The notes under the pieces were generated by a model. That model worked only from the letters and a program-made list of their open reading frames with translations. It ran no database searches and was not told the DNA's origin. A stretch of DNA of 35,288 nt from UBA1801 sp035353395 (GTDB taxonomy: Bacteria; Acidobacteriota; Holophagae; Holophagales; Holophagaceae), in contig DAOPZL010000028.1 in the NCBI GenBank assembly GCA_035353395.1, positions 1-35,288 of the forward strand. Reading direction: 5' to 3'. Made by a program: the position numbers and the translations under genes. Below, piece by piece: positions 24,835 to 31,873 of this stretch (its first letter is position 1; every line of letters starts with the position of its first letter).

Positions 24835-26256
24835 TCAGGCCTTGTGCCTGGGAGTCCGGGCCTTCAGGTATGCGTCGATGCCGTGGGCGGCCTTCTTGCC
24901 GTCGCCCATGGCCAGGATCACCGTCGCGCCGCCGCGCACGATGTCGCCGCCCGCGAACACGCCGTCCATGGTCGTGGCCTGGTTCTCGTCGACCACGATG
25001 TTCTTCCACTTGTTGAGCTTGAGCGCGGGGGTCGAGTTGGTCAGCAGGGGGTTGGCCGTCGTGCCCAGCGCCACCACGACGATCTGGCAGGGGATCTCGT
25101 ACTCGCTGCCGGGGACCGGGACGGGGCGGCGGCGGCCGGAGGCGTCGGGCTCGCCCAGCTCCATCTTCTGGACCTTGACGGCGCGGACCCAGCCCTTCTC
25201 GTCGCCCAGGATGGCCACGGGGGCGAGGAGGTAGTGGAACTCGATGCCTTCCTCCTCCGCGTGGGCGATCTCCTCGGCGCGGGCGGGCATCTCGGCCTTG
25301 GTCCGGCGATAGGCGCAGATGGCGTGCGTGGCGCCGAGGCGCTTGGCCGTTCGGACCCCGTCCATGGCGACGTTGCCGCCGCCGAAGACCACCACGGTCT
25401 CGCCGCGCGCGATGGGCGTGCCGGTCTTGACGTCCTTCCAGGCGCCCATGAGGTTCACGCGGGTGAGGTATTCGTTGGCGGAGTAGACCCCCTTGTAGTT
25501 CTCGCCGGGGACGTTCAGGAACATGGGCAGGCCGGCGCCGTTGGCGACGAAGACCGCGTCGAAGTCGGAGGCCAGCTCGTCCACGGTGAGGGTGCGGCCC
25601 ACGATGACGTTGCACTCGATGACCACCCCGAGGGCGCGCAGGTTCTCCACCTCGCGGTCCACGATGGCCTTGGGCAGGCGGAACTCGGGGATGCCGTAGC
25701 GGAGCACGCCGCCCGTGTCATGGAGGGCCTCGAAGACGTGCACCTCGTGCCCCATGCGCGCCAGCTCGCCGGCGGCGGTGAGCCCGCCCGGGCCGGAGCC
25801 AACCACCGCGACGCGGAAGCCGGTGCGGGAGGCAGGCGGGGTCTCCTTGGGCATGTGCGCGGCGGCCCAGTCCGCCACGAAGCGTTCCAGCCAGCCGATG
25901 GCCACGGGCTTCCCCTTCTTGCCGCGGATGCAGACCCCCTCGCACTGGACTTCCTGGGGGCAGACGCGACCGGTGGTGGCGGGAAGGGCGTTGTCCACGC
26001 GCAGGATCCGCGCCGCCTCCTCGAACTGGCCTGCCGCCACGGCGGTGATGAAGTCGGGGATGCGCACGCCCACGGGGCAGCCGCCCACGCAGGGCTTGTT
26101 CTTGCACGCGAGGCAGCGCTGGGCCTCCTCCATGGCCCGTTCCTTGGTCAAGCCGAGATTGACTTCCTTGAAATTGCAGGCCCGTTCCACCGGATCCTGC
26201 TCGGGCATCTTCACGCGCTCGAGGGCCATGCGTTCTTTGGCGGTCAATTCGGTCAT
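24835..26256 (-). CDS. NfnL/GltA-type NADP-linked flavoprotein (large subunit of ferredoxin-NADP oxidoreductase)
   Basis: The 473-residue product has an N-terminal double [4Fe-4S] region, with cysteines in 'RCLACKNKPCVGGCPVG' and 'GRVCPQEVQCEGVC'. The FAD-binding motif is 'VVGSGPGGLTAAGELA' near residue 151, and the NADPH motif is 'VVVFGGGNVAMDGVR'. It ends 'FAGGDIVRGGATVILAMGDGKKAA'. This matches the small glutamate synthase subunit (GltD-like) family. Because the next gene encodes a PyrK/NfnS-like partner and no GltB large chain is present, I read it as NfnL (also called SudA) of the NADH-dependent reduced ferredoxin:NADP+ oxidoreductase. Only 3 bp separate the two genes. The alternative name, homotetrameric glutamate synthase, is common in databases. 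Confidence 0.88.
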   Translation of the reverse strand: MTELTAKERMALERVKMPEQDPVERACNFKEVNLGLTKERAMEEAQRCLACKNKPCVGGCPVGVRIPDFITAVAAGQFEEAARILRVDNALPATTGRVCPQEVQCEGVCIRGKKGKPVAIGWLERFVADWAAAHMPKETPPASRTGFRVAVVGSGPGGLTAAGELARMGHEVHVFEALHDTGGVLRYGIPEFRLPKAIVDREVENLRALGVVIECNVIVGRTLTVDELASDFDAVFVANGAGLPMFLNVPGENYKGVYSANEYLTRVNLMGAWKDVKTGTPIARGETVVVFGGGNVAMDGVRTAKRLGATHAICAYRRTKAEMPARAEEIAHAEEEGIEFHYLLAPVAILGDEKGWVRAVKVQKMELGEPDASGRRRPVPVPGSEYEIPCQIVVVALGTTANPLLTNSTPALKLNKWKNIVVDENQATTMDGVFAGGDIVRGGATVILAMGDGKKAAHGIDAYLKARTPRHKA

Positions 26257-26259
26257 GAT

Positions 26260-27105
26260 TCAGTCCTTTTTCATCGCGGCGATCTGCGCATCGAGACGGC
26301 AGCCGTGTTCGTCCAGTTCGAGGTAGGTGCCCTGGCGGGCGGAGAGCTCGTCGAAGTCCACCTGGTGGGCGTCGAACTCCGGACCGTCCACGCAGGCGAA
26401 CTTGGTCTCGCCGCCCACGGTGACGCGGCAGCCGCCGCACATGCCCGTCCCGTCCACCATGATGGGGTTGAGGGACACGATGGTGCGCACGCCGTACTGG
26501 CGGGTCAGGTTGCTGACGGCCTTCATCATGGGGACCGGGCCCACGGCGTAGACCGCCGCGGGGCGCTGGGCGGGATCGTCCAGGAGGCGCTTCAGGGGGA
26601 GCGTCACGAAGCCCTTCTCGCCGAGGGAGCCGTCCTCGGTGGTGGCGAAGACCTGCTTCGAGAAGGCGGCCAGTTCCTTCTGGAGGATGACGTACTTCTC
26701 GCTGCGGCCGCCGATGATGGTGGTCAGCTCGTTGCCCGCCTGGGCGAGGCCCTTGGCGAGGGGGAAGAGCACGGCCGTTCCGGCGCCGCCGCCCACGCAG
26801 GCCACCCGGCCGAGCTTCTCGATCTCCGTCGGGAGGCCGAGGGGGCCCGCCACGTCGGAGATGAAGCCGCCGGCCGGCACCGCCACGATCTCCTTCGTGC
26901 TGATGCCCACCGCCTGGATGATGAGCGTGATCGTGCCCGCCTGGGCGTCGTCGTCGGCGATGGTGAGCGGGATGCGTTCGCGGCCAGGGGCGCAGCGGAC
27001 GATCACGAACTGGCCGGGCTTCCGAGCCCGGGCGATCCTGGGCGCCTCGATGACCATCCGGTTCAACTGCGGCGCAATCTCCTCGTTGCTGACTACTCGG
27101 AACAT
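26260..27105 (-). CDS. NfnS/SudB-type FAD/NAD-binding subunit (PyrK-like)
   Basis: The 281-residue product has a ferredoxin-reductase-like FAD domain (FVIVRCAPGRERIPLTIADDD), an NAD domain with 'VACVGGGAGTAVLFPLAKGL' and 'YAVGPVPMMKAV', and a C-terminal [2Fe-2S] site with cysteines in 'GTGMCGGCRVTVGGETKFACVDG'. This is the layout of the PyrK/NfnS small subunit. With NfnL it would interconvert NADH plus reduced ferredoxin and NADPH by flavin-based electron bifurcation; that is family knowledge, not shown here. The start MFRVVSNEE at 27105 is preceded by AAGGTGG; 13 more upstream codons in frame have no ribosome site. Confidence 0.87.
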   Translation of the reverse strand: MFRVVSNEEIAPQLNRMVIEAPRIARARKPGQFVIVRCAPGRERIPLTIADDDAQAGTITLIIQAVGISTKEIVAVPAGGFISDVAGPLGLPTEIEKLGRVACVGGGAGTAVLFPLAKGLAQAGNELTTIIGGRSEKYVILQKELAAFSKQVFATTEDGSLGEKGFVTLPLKRLLDDPAQRPAAVYAVGPVPMMKAVSNLTRQYGVRTIVSLNPIMVDGTGMCGGCRVTVGGETKFACVDGPEFDAHQVDFDELSARQGTYLELDEHGCRLDAQIAAMKKD

Positions 27106-27339
27106 TCGCTTCCCACCTTTCATATGGATCGCCGGCCAGCTCAAGAGCCTTGCCTACCAGGGGTCTCTACGTCCGGAGATGTGAAATTTTATTCCAGAAG
27201 CCGAAAACGGCCGGCCGCACACGGTCAACTTGTGATGAAAAGCCCTCGCGCCGCGCCGGGAATGCACCCGAAGGCGGCGTGGAATCATGGTTTATGGAGC
27301 CCGACCCATCAGGATATGGCCCTGCCGGGCCCGCCCGCA

Positions 27340-28014
27340 TCACCCGCGGGCGTAGCGCTGCAGCTTCTGCAGATCGAGGATCCTCACCACGGGGAAGGTG
27401 CTCTGGACCAGGCCGAGGTCCGCGAGCAGGCGCAGGGCGCGGCTGAAGGCCTCGCGGCTGGCTCCGATGCACTGGGCCAGGTCCTCCTGGGTCTCGTGGA
27501 ACTCCACCAGGGACTTGGCCGCGTTGCGGGAGTGGTAGTCGAGGATGAGCTGGGCCACCCGTTCCGGGACGCTGTGGAGGCTGAGGGTCTCCACCAGGGC
27601 GATCAGGTGCCGGACCTTGCCCGCGAAGTGGTGGATGATCACTTCGGCCACGGTGGTGTTCCGGTGGACCATCCGCCGGAGCGGCTCGGCGGGGATCAGC
27701 CAGCATTCGGTGTCCCCATGGGCCTCGGCGCCGGAGGCGGTGGGCCCCCCGTCGAAGACCTGGACTTCCCCGACGCAGGTGCCGGGCTGGAGGATGTCCA
27801 GGACCTGGACCTTCCCGCGCCCGTCCGTGCGGAAGACCTTCAGGTTCCCCTGGACCACCACGAAGATGCCGGGGATGTACTCCCCCTGGTTGAACACGGG
27901 GGCCCCGTCCGCGTAGCGCCGGAACTCGCTGACCCGGGCCAGCTCCTCGGCCTCCGGTTGGGGAAGGCCAGCCAGGTACTCGATCCGTCTCAGATTGACA
28001 ACCGCTTGGCCCAT
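27340..28014 (-). CDS. Crp/Fnr-family transcription regulator with altered effector pocket
   Basis: The 224-residue product has a cyclic-nucleotide-like beta-barrel (about 15-125), a long dimer helix (about 125-148) and a winged helix. Recognition helix 'GASREAFSRAL' keeps Arg187, Glu188 and Arg192 at the places used by E. coli Crp to read TGTGA. In the effector pocket Gly82-Glu83 are kept (VGEVQVFDGG), but the Arg-Ser pair that grips the cAMP phosphate reads Ala93-Ser94, so cAMP binding is doubtful. FNR's N-terminal cysteine cluster is absent. ATG 28014 (with GGGTGGGA upstream) is preferred to ATG 28047, which lies inside a Crp-like palindrome. The gene lies 234 bp upstream of nfnS on the same strand; that spacer holds an AT-rich stretch and two isolated TGTGA half-sites (27180, 27231) but no gene. 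Confidence 0.88.
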   Translation of the reverse strand: MGQAVVNLRRIEYLAGLPQPEAEELARVSEFRRYADGAPVFNQGEYIPGIFVVVQGNLKVFRTDGRGKVQVLDILQPGTCVGEVQVFDGGPTASGAEAHGDTECWLIPAEPLRRMVHRNTTVAEVIIHHFAGKVRHLIALVETLSLHSVPERVAQLILDYHSRNAAKSLVEFHETQEDLAQCIGASREAFSRALRLLADLGLVQSTFPVVRILDLQKLQRYARG

Positions 28015-28035
28015 GAGATTCCCACCCGTGTCACC

Positions 28036-28051
28036 AGTGATGTCCATCACA
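28036..28051 (-). promoter_or_regulatory. Crp-type operator TGTGA-N6-TCACT at the crp-like gene
   Basis: Minus strand TGTGATGGACATCACT matches the Crp consensus TGTGA-N6-TCACA at 9 of 10 defined bases. It ends 21 bp before the preferred start codon of the Crp-family gene and covers an alternative ATG. The site suggests autoregulation, most likely repression given its position close to the gene. Confidence 0.7.
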
Positions 28052-28255
28052 AACCCCCCCAATTCCCTGGCTTGAACGTTCGGAATCCCGTAAGCCAGCC
28101 CTTCGGATATGCGAGGGACCTAAGGCATTGTAATGACATCTTCGCCTTCGCTGTGGATGAATTTTGAAACTTCTGGGCACAAAACGTAAAAATCCCTTCT
28201 GGCATGGGATCGAAGCGAGGCAAGTGACCTTGGACAGAAATTTTGCAGATGTGGC

Positions 28256-28272
28256 TTGTCTGACAACGTCAG
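28256..28272. promoter_or_regulatory. Two overlapping short palindromes upstream of the crp-like gene
   Basis: TTGTCTGACAA (28256-28266) and CTGACAACGTCAG (28260-28272) are both perfect inverted repeats around a central base or triplet, and they overlap. They lie in the 28052-28299 spacer, which is visibly more AT-rich than the rest of the window and carries no gene I can support. They could be operator half-sites or a small hairpin after surE. Confidence 0.35.
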
Positions 28273-28299
28273 TTCGTGATAATGGCCGATTTAATGCAA

Positions 28300-29109
28300 T
28301 CACGCGTCTTGTCCGAGGGCTTCCCGGATGGCGCGGAAATCCGCCCGGGATGTCGAGTCCAGGCTCAGCGGCGTGACCGCCACGACCCCTTCGACCAGGG
28401 CGTGGACGTCGGAATCGGACTCGAGGCTGCCGTGGTCCACCTTGACCGCCACATGCCCGTCCCCCAGGCGGCTGGAGAGGGAGGGCTGCTCCAGGACCCT
28501 CGTGAAGTAGCGCTGGCGCGAGAGCCGGGTGAGCCGCCAGGCGGTCTCCGGCGTGGCGTTCTCCGGAACGTCGAGCTTCAGGACGTCGACGTCGAAGGGC
28601 AGGGTGGCGTTCAGGGCCTTCCGGGCGAAGAGGCCCAGGAAGTGCTCGGCCGCCTTCCAGTCCTGCTCGCCGTGGTGCAGGAAGGCGCTGGGATGCATCT
28701 GCAGGGAGGCCGCCAGGGCCAGGATCCCCATCCCGGCGGCCTCGAGGGCCGCCCCGACCGTGCCGCTGGCCGTGATGCTCCCCCCGACGTTCTCGCCATA
28801 GTTGATGCCGGAGACGACCAGGTCGGGCAGTCGATCCCGGCAGAGCACCAGCAGGCCGTGGCGAACGACTGATGCCGGAGAGCCCTCGCAGGCGAAGGCC
28901 CGGATCCGGCATCCGCCGGCTTCGAAGGGGGCGGGTTCCAGCACCGCGTCGCGGCGGCCCGTGAGGCTCCGGCCCATGGCGGTCTGCTGGGTGGCCGGGG
29001 CCACCACGAGCAGCTCGCCCAGGTCCAGGACCGCCCTTGCGGCGGCCTGCAGGCCCGGGGAACGGATGCCGTCGTCGTTGGTCAGGAGGATCAAGGGGCG
29101 GTCTGGCAC
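28300..29109 (-). CDS. surE: 5'/3'-nucleotidase SurE
   Basis: The 269-residue metal-dependent nucleotidase opens with the signature 'LILLTNDDGIRSPGLQA' (metal-binding Asp12-Asp13). It also has 'VVAPATQQTAMGRSLTG', where the usual Ser metal ligand region is the QQT variant, and 'DLVVSGINYGENVGG' with its conserved Asn. It removes phosphate from nucleoside 5'- or 3'-monophosphates and is linked to stationary-phase survival in other bacteria. The start is GTG at 29109 with GGGAG four nt upstream; no better ATG exists. It diverges from a second, unrelated nucleotidase gene across 96 bp. Confidence 0.93.
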   Translation of the reverse strand: MPDRPLILLTNDDGIRSPGLQAAARAVLDLGELLVVAPATQQTAMGRSLTGRRDAVLEPAPFEAGGCRIRAFACEGSPASVVRHGLLVLCRDRLPDLVVSGINYGENVGGSITASGTVGAALEAAGMGILALAASLQMHPSAFLHHGEQDWKAAEHFLGLFARKALNATLPFDVDVLKLDVPENATPETAWRLTRLSRQRYFTRVLEQPSLSSRLGDGHVAVKVDHGSLESDSDVHALVEGVVAVTPLSLDSTSRADFRAIREALGQDA

Positions 29110-29150
29110 GGAACTCCCGGAGGAAGAATGGACACCCTCCAGCTTGCGAT

Positions 29151-29164
29151 GCCGGGCGCCCGGC
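29151..29164. promoter_or_regulatory. Palindrome in the divergent surE / HAD-nucleotidase spacer
   Basis: GCCGGGCGCCCGGC is a perfect 14-bp palindrome. An outer ATGGAC (29139-29144) ... GTCCAT (29165-29170) pair lies around it unevenly. It is roughly central between the two divergent starts, where an operator could act on both genes; no clear -10/-35 set was found. Confidence 0.35.
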
Positions 29165-29205
29165 GTCCATGACCCGGAAGGCCGGATTCCTGCGATCCTT
29201 GACTC

Positions 29206-30702
29206 ATGTCCGATCCCGCCGATCCCTCCCTGTCCCTTCCGCGAGGACGGGGCGTCTTCTGCAACCGCACCCTGAACTTCCGCGCGCTGCGGGCCATCGG
29301 CTACGACATGGACTACACCCTGGTGGACTACCACGCGGACCAGTTCGAGCGCCGGGTCTACGCCTACACCCGCGAGCGGCTCCAGAGCCAGGGCTGGCCG
29401 GTGGGCGATCTCGCCTTCGACCCGGACATGGTCGCCCGGGGCCTCGTCATCGACACGGAGTGCGGGAACCTGGTCAAGGCCAACCGCTTCGGCTACGTGA
29501 AGCGGTCCATGCACGGCACGCGGATCCTCGATTTCTCGGAACAGCGCGACCTCTACACGCACACGGTCATCGACCTGGCGGAACCCCGCTGGATCTTCCT
29601 GAACACCCTCTTCTCGCTGTCCGAAGGGTGCCTGTTCTCGCAGCTGGTGGACCTGCTGGACCATGGGCGGCTTCCCCAGGTCCGGAGCTATGCCGAGCTG
29701 TTCAGCCGGGTGAGGGCCACGGTGGACGCCCAGCACCTCGAAGGCCACCTGAAGGCGGAGATCATGGCGGAGCCGGAGCGCTACGTGGTGCTGGACCCCG
29801 AGGCGGCCCTCGCGCTCCTGGACCAGCGGGCCGCGGGCAAGAAGCTCCTGCTCATCACCAACTCCGAGTGGAGCTACACCTCCAGGATCATGTCCTACGC
29901 CTACGACCGATTCCTGCCCGCGGGAGCCACCTGGCGCCAGCTCTTCGACCTGGTCATCGTGGGGGCGCGGAAGCCGGACTTCTTCACCGAGCATGCGCCG
30001 TTCTTCGAGATCGTGACCGAGGACGGCCTGCTGCGGCCGGTCGCCGGCCCCCTGAGGACGGGCGCGGCCTACCTGGGCGGCGGAGCCCTCCAGGTGGAGC
30101 AGGACCTGGGCATCTCCGGGGACGCGATCCTCTACGTGGGCGACCACATGTTCGGGGACGTGCACGCCAGCAAGCGGGTGCTCCGGTGGCGCACGGCCCT
30201 GATCCTGCGGGAGCTGGAGGCCGAGGTGGCGGCCCTGGAGTCCTTCCGCGGGGCGGAGCTCCAGCTCGCGGCCAGGATGGGGGAGAAGGAGAGGCTCGAG
30301 GCCCAGTGGGCGCGGACCTGCCTCGCCCTGCTGCGCCTCCGGGGCGGCTATGCCCCGGGGCCCGCGGAGGACGCCGCGGAACTCGAGGCCGTCCTCCAGG
30401 ACCTGAGGCTCCGGCTGCAGGCCCTGGACGCCGAGATCGGCCCCCTCGCCCAGGCGGCCGGCGAGCTCACCAATGGCCGCTGGGGCCTGCTCACCCGGGC
30501 AGGCAACGACAAGAGCCACCTCGCCCGGCAGGTGGAGCGCTACGCGGACGTCTACACGTCGCGGGTCTCCAACTTCCTCCACGTCACGCCCTTCGTCTAC
30601 CTGCGCTCTCCCCGCGGCAGCCTCCCCCACGATCCCAGCACGCCCGGAGGGCCGCCCCTGACCTCGAACCCGGCCGCGGAAGAAGGGAGCGGAAACCCCT
30701 GA
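29206..30702 (+). CDS. HAD-IG family 5'-nucleotidase (cN-II-like)
   Basis: The 498-residue haloacid dehalogenase-type phosphatase has motif I 'GYDMDYTLVDY' with nucleophile Asp34 and Asp36, motif II in 'KLLLITNSEWSY', and motif IV 'ILYVGDHMFGDVHASKR'. Residues about 340-425 form a charged coiled-coil-like insertion, followed by 'FLHVTPFVYLRSPRGSLPHD', conserved in the HAD-IG purine 5'-nucleotidase family (PF05761). Eukaryotic relatives hydrolyse IMP and GMP. The Pro/Ser/Gly-rich last 25 residues look disordered. The ATG at 29206 lacks a strong Shine-Dalgarno. It is followed by an 82-bp spacer and the ureohydrolase gene. Confidence 0.9.
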   Translation: MSDPADPSLSLPRGRGVFCNRTLNFRALRAIGYDMDYTLVDYHADQFERRVYAYTRERLQSQGWPVGDLAFDPDMVARGLVIDTECGNLVKANRFGYVKRSMHGTRILDFSEQRDLYTHTVIDLAEPRWIFLNTLFSLSEGCLFSQLVDLLDHGRLPQVRSYAELFSRVRATVDAQHLEGHLKAEIMAEPERYVVLDPEAALALLDQRAAGKKLLLITNSEWSYTSRIMSYAYDRFLPAGATWRQLFDLVIVGARKPDFFTEHAPFFEIVTEDGLLRPVAGPLRTGAAYLGGGALQVEQDLGISGDAILYVGDHMFGDVHASKRVLRWRTALILRELEAEVAALESFRGAELQLAARMGEKERLEAQWARTCLALLRLRGGYAPGPAEDAAELEAVLQDLRLRLQALDAEIGPLAQAAGELTNGRWGLLTRAGNDKSHLARQVERYADVYTSRVSNFLHVTPFVYLRSPRGSLPHDPSTPGGPPLTSNPAAEEGSGNP

Positions 30703-30784
30703 ACGCCGAGGTCATCCGGAACGCCTCGAAGGATGCCTTCATGCCTCTCGATCCATGTTCCATTTCCGATGATTACCGACCACG

Positions 30785-31873
30785 ATGGAGACGATCGGAC
30801 ACGATCGTGAATTCAGAATGACTCCGGAACTCGACCCGCTTCCTTCCTGGGCTGACCGCTATGCCCGGCCGGATCTCCAGCCGTGGTCCGGACGGGTCGA
30901 CAGCCTGGACGACTACGGCGCCTTCCGCTGGCATCAGTGGATCCAGCCCTTGGATCTCTCCCGGGCGACCGAGGCCTTCGCCGGACGCCTCGGCATCGCC
31001 CTGCTGGGATTCTGCTCCGACGAGGGGATCCGGAGGAACCTGGGCCGTCCCGGAGCCGTCCAGGGGCCGCGGTCCATCCGGAAGGAGCTGTCCAACCTGC
31101 CCTGCTGGTTCTCCGACGAGCTGAAGCTGTTCGACGCCGGCGACCTCCACTGCGCGGACGGGGACCTGGAAGGGGCCCAGGCCGCGCTGGCGGGCGCCGT
31201 GGCCCGGCTCCTGGAACTCGGCTACTTCCCTGTCGTCCTCGGAGGGGGGCACGAGACCGCCTACGGGCACTTCCGCGGCCTGCGCGCCCACCTCGGGAGG
31301 GCGCCGGCGATCGTCAACTTCGACGCCCACTTCGACCTGCGCCCCTATCCCGGCGGCGGGACTTCCGGGACCATGTTCCGGCAGATCGCGGACGACTGCG
31401 CGGCCGCGGCGGAACCCTACGCCTACCTGTGCCTGGGCGTCCAGCGCTACGGCAACACGGTGGACCTCTTCAGGACCGCCGACCGCCTCGGCGTCCAGTA
31501 CGTCCTCTCCAAGGACCTGGCGGGCATGCCCCTGGCGCGCCTCCAGGCGATCCTCGCGGCCTTCGCCGCCGGAAGGGACCATCTCTACGTCACCATCTGC
31601 GCCGACGTCTTCTCCTCGGCCTTCGCGCCCGGGGTCAGCGCCTCCCAGCCGCTGGGCATGGATCCCGAGCAGGCCTTCCAGGCGCTCATGGGCCTGTTCC
31701 GGACCGGGAAGGTCCGCGGATTCGACGTCTGCGAAGTCTCGCCGCGCTTCGACCAGGACAGCACCACCGCCAACCTCGCGAAGGTGCTGGTGTTCTCCGC
31801 GGTCCGCGCCCTGGCGCAGGTCCATGGCCTGTCGCTCGGAGAGGAAGGGGCCCCTATTTCAGCAGCTCGCTGA
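30785..31873 (+). CDS. Formimidoylglutamase-like ureohydrolase (HutG/arginase fold) with Asp-to-Cys metal ligand change
   Basis: The 362-residue product belongs to the arginase/agmatinase/HutG superfamily. 'LLGFCSDEGIRRNLGRPGAVQGPRSIRKEL' is typical of the HutG branch. Metal motifs are 'VLGGGHETAYGHFRG' and 'IVNFDAHFDLRP'; the third motif reads 'TICADVFSSAFAPGVSA'. Arginases have D-x-D here, and the first, bridging Asp is replaced by Cys (codon TGC at 31597-31599). HutG converts formiminoglutamate to glutamate and formamide in histidine breakdown, but no other hut gene is nearby. Start ATG 30785 or ATG 30818; neither has a clear ribosome site. A CACGATCGTG palindrome lies at 30800-30809. The 3' end overlaps the convergent next gene by 20 bp. 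Confidence 0.83.
   Translation: METIGHDREFRMTPELDPLPSWADRYARPDLQPWSGRVDSLDDYGAFRWHQWIQPLDLSRATEAFAGRLGIALLGFCSDEGIRRNLGRPGAVQGPRSIRKELSNLPCWFSDELKLFDAGDLHCADGDLEGAQAALAGAVARLLELGYFPVVLGGGHETAYGHFRGLRAHLGRAPAIVNFDAHFDLRPYPGGGTSGTMFRQIADDCAAAAEPYAYLCLGVQRYGNTVDLFRTADRLGVQYVLSKDLAGMPLARLQAILAAFAAGRDHLYVTICADVFSSAFAPGVSASQPLGMDPEQAFQALMGLFRTGKVRGFDVCEVSPRFDQDSTTANLAKVLVFSAVRALAQVHGLSLGEEGAPISAAR

Noticed and set aside
24835..26256. Calling the gene gltD of a classical glutamate synthase
   Set aside because: No gltB large subunit nearby; the adjacent PyrK-like gene points to NfnSL.
27180..27235. Crp sites in the nfn leader
   Set aside because: Only isolated TGTGA half-sites at 27180 and 27231; no matching right halves.
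27340..28014. Calling the regulator FNR
   Set aside because: It lacks the N-terminal cysteine cluster, and its recognition helix follows Crp, not FNR.
23623..28167. A 1514-codon open frame on the plus strand opposite resB, nfnLS and the crp-like gene
   Set aside because: Same shadow composition; the minus-strand genes have clear motifs.
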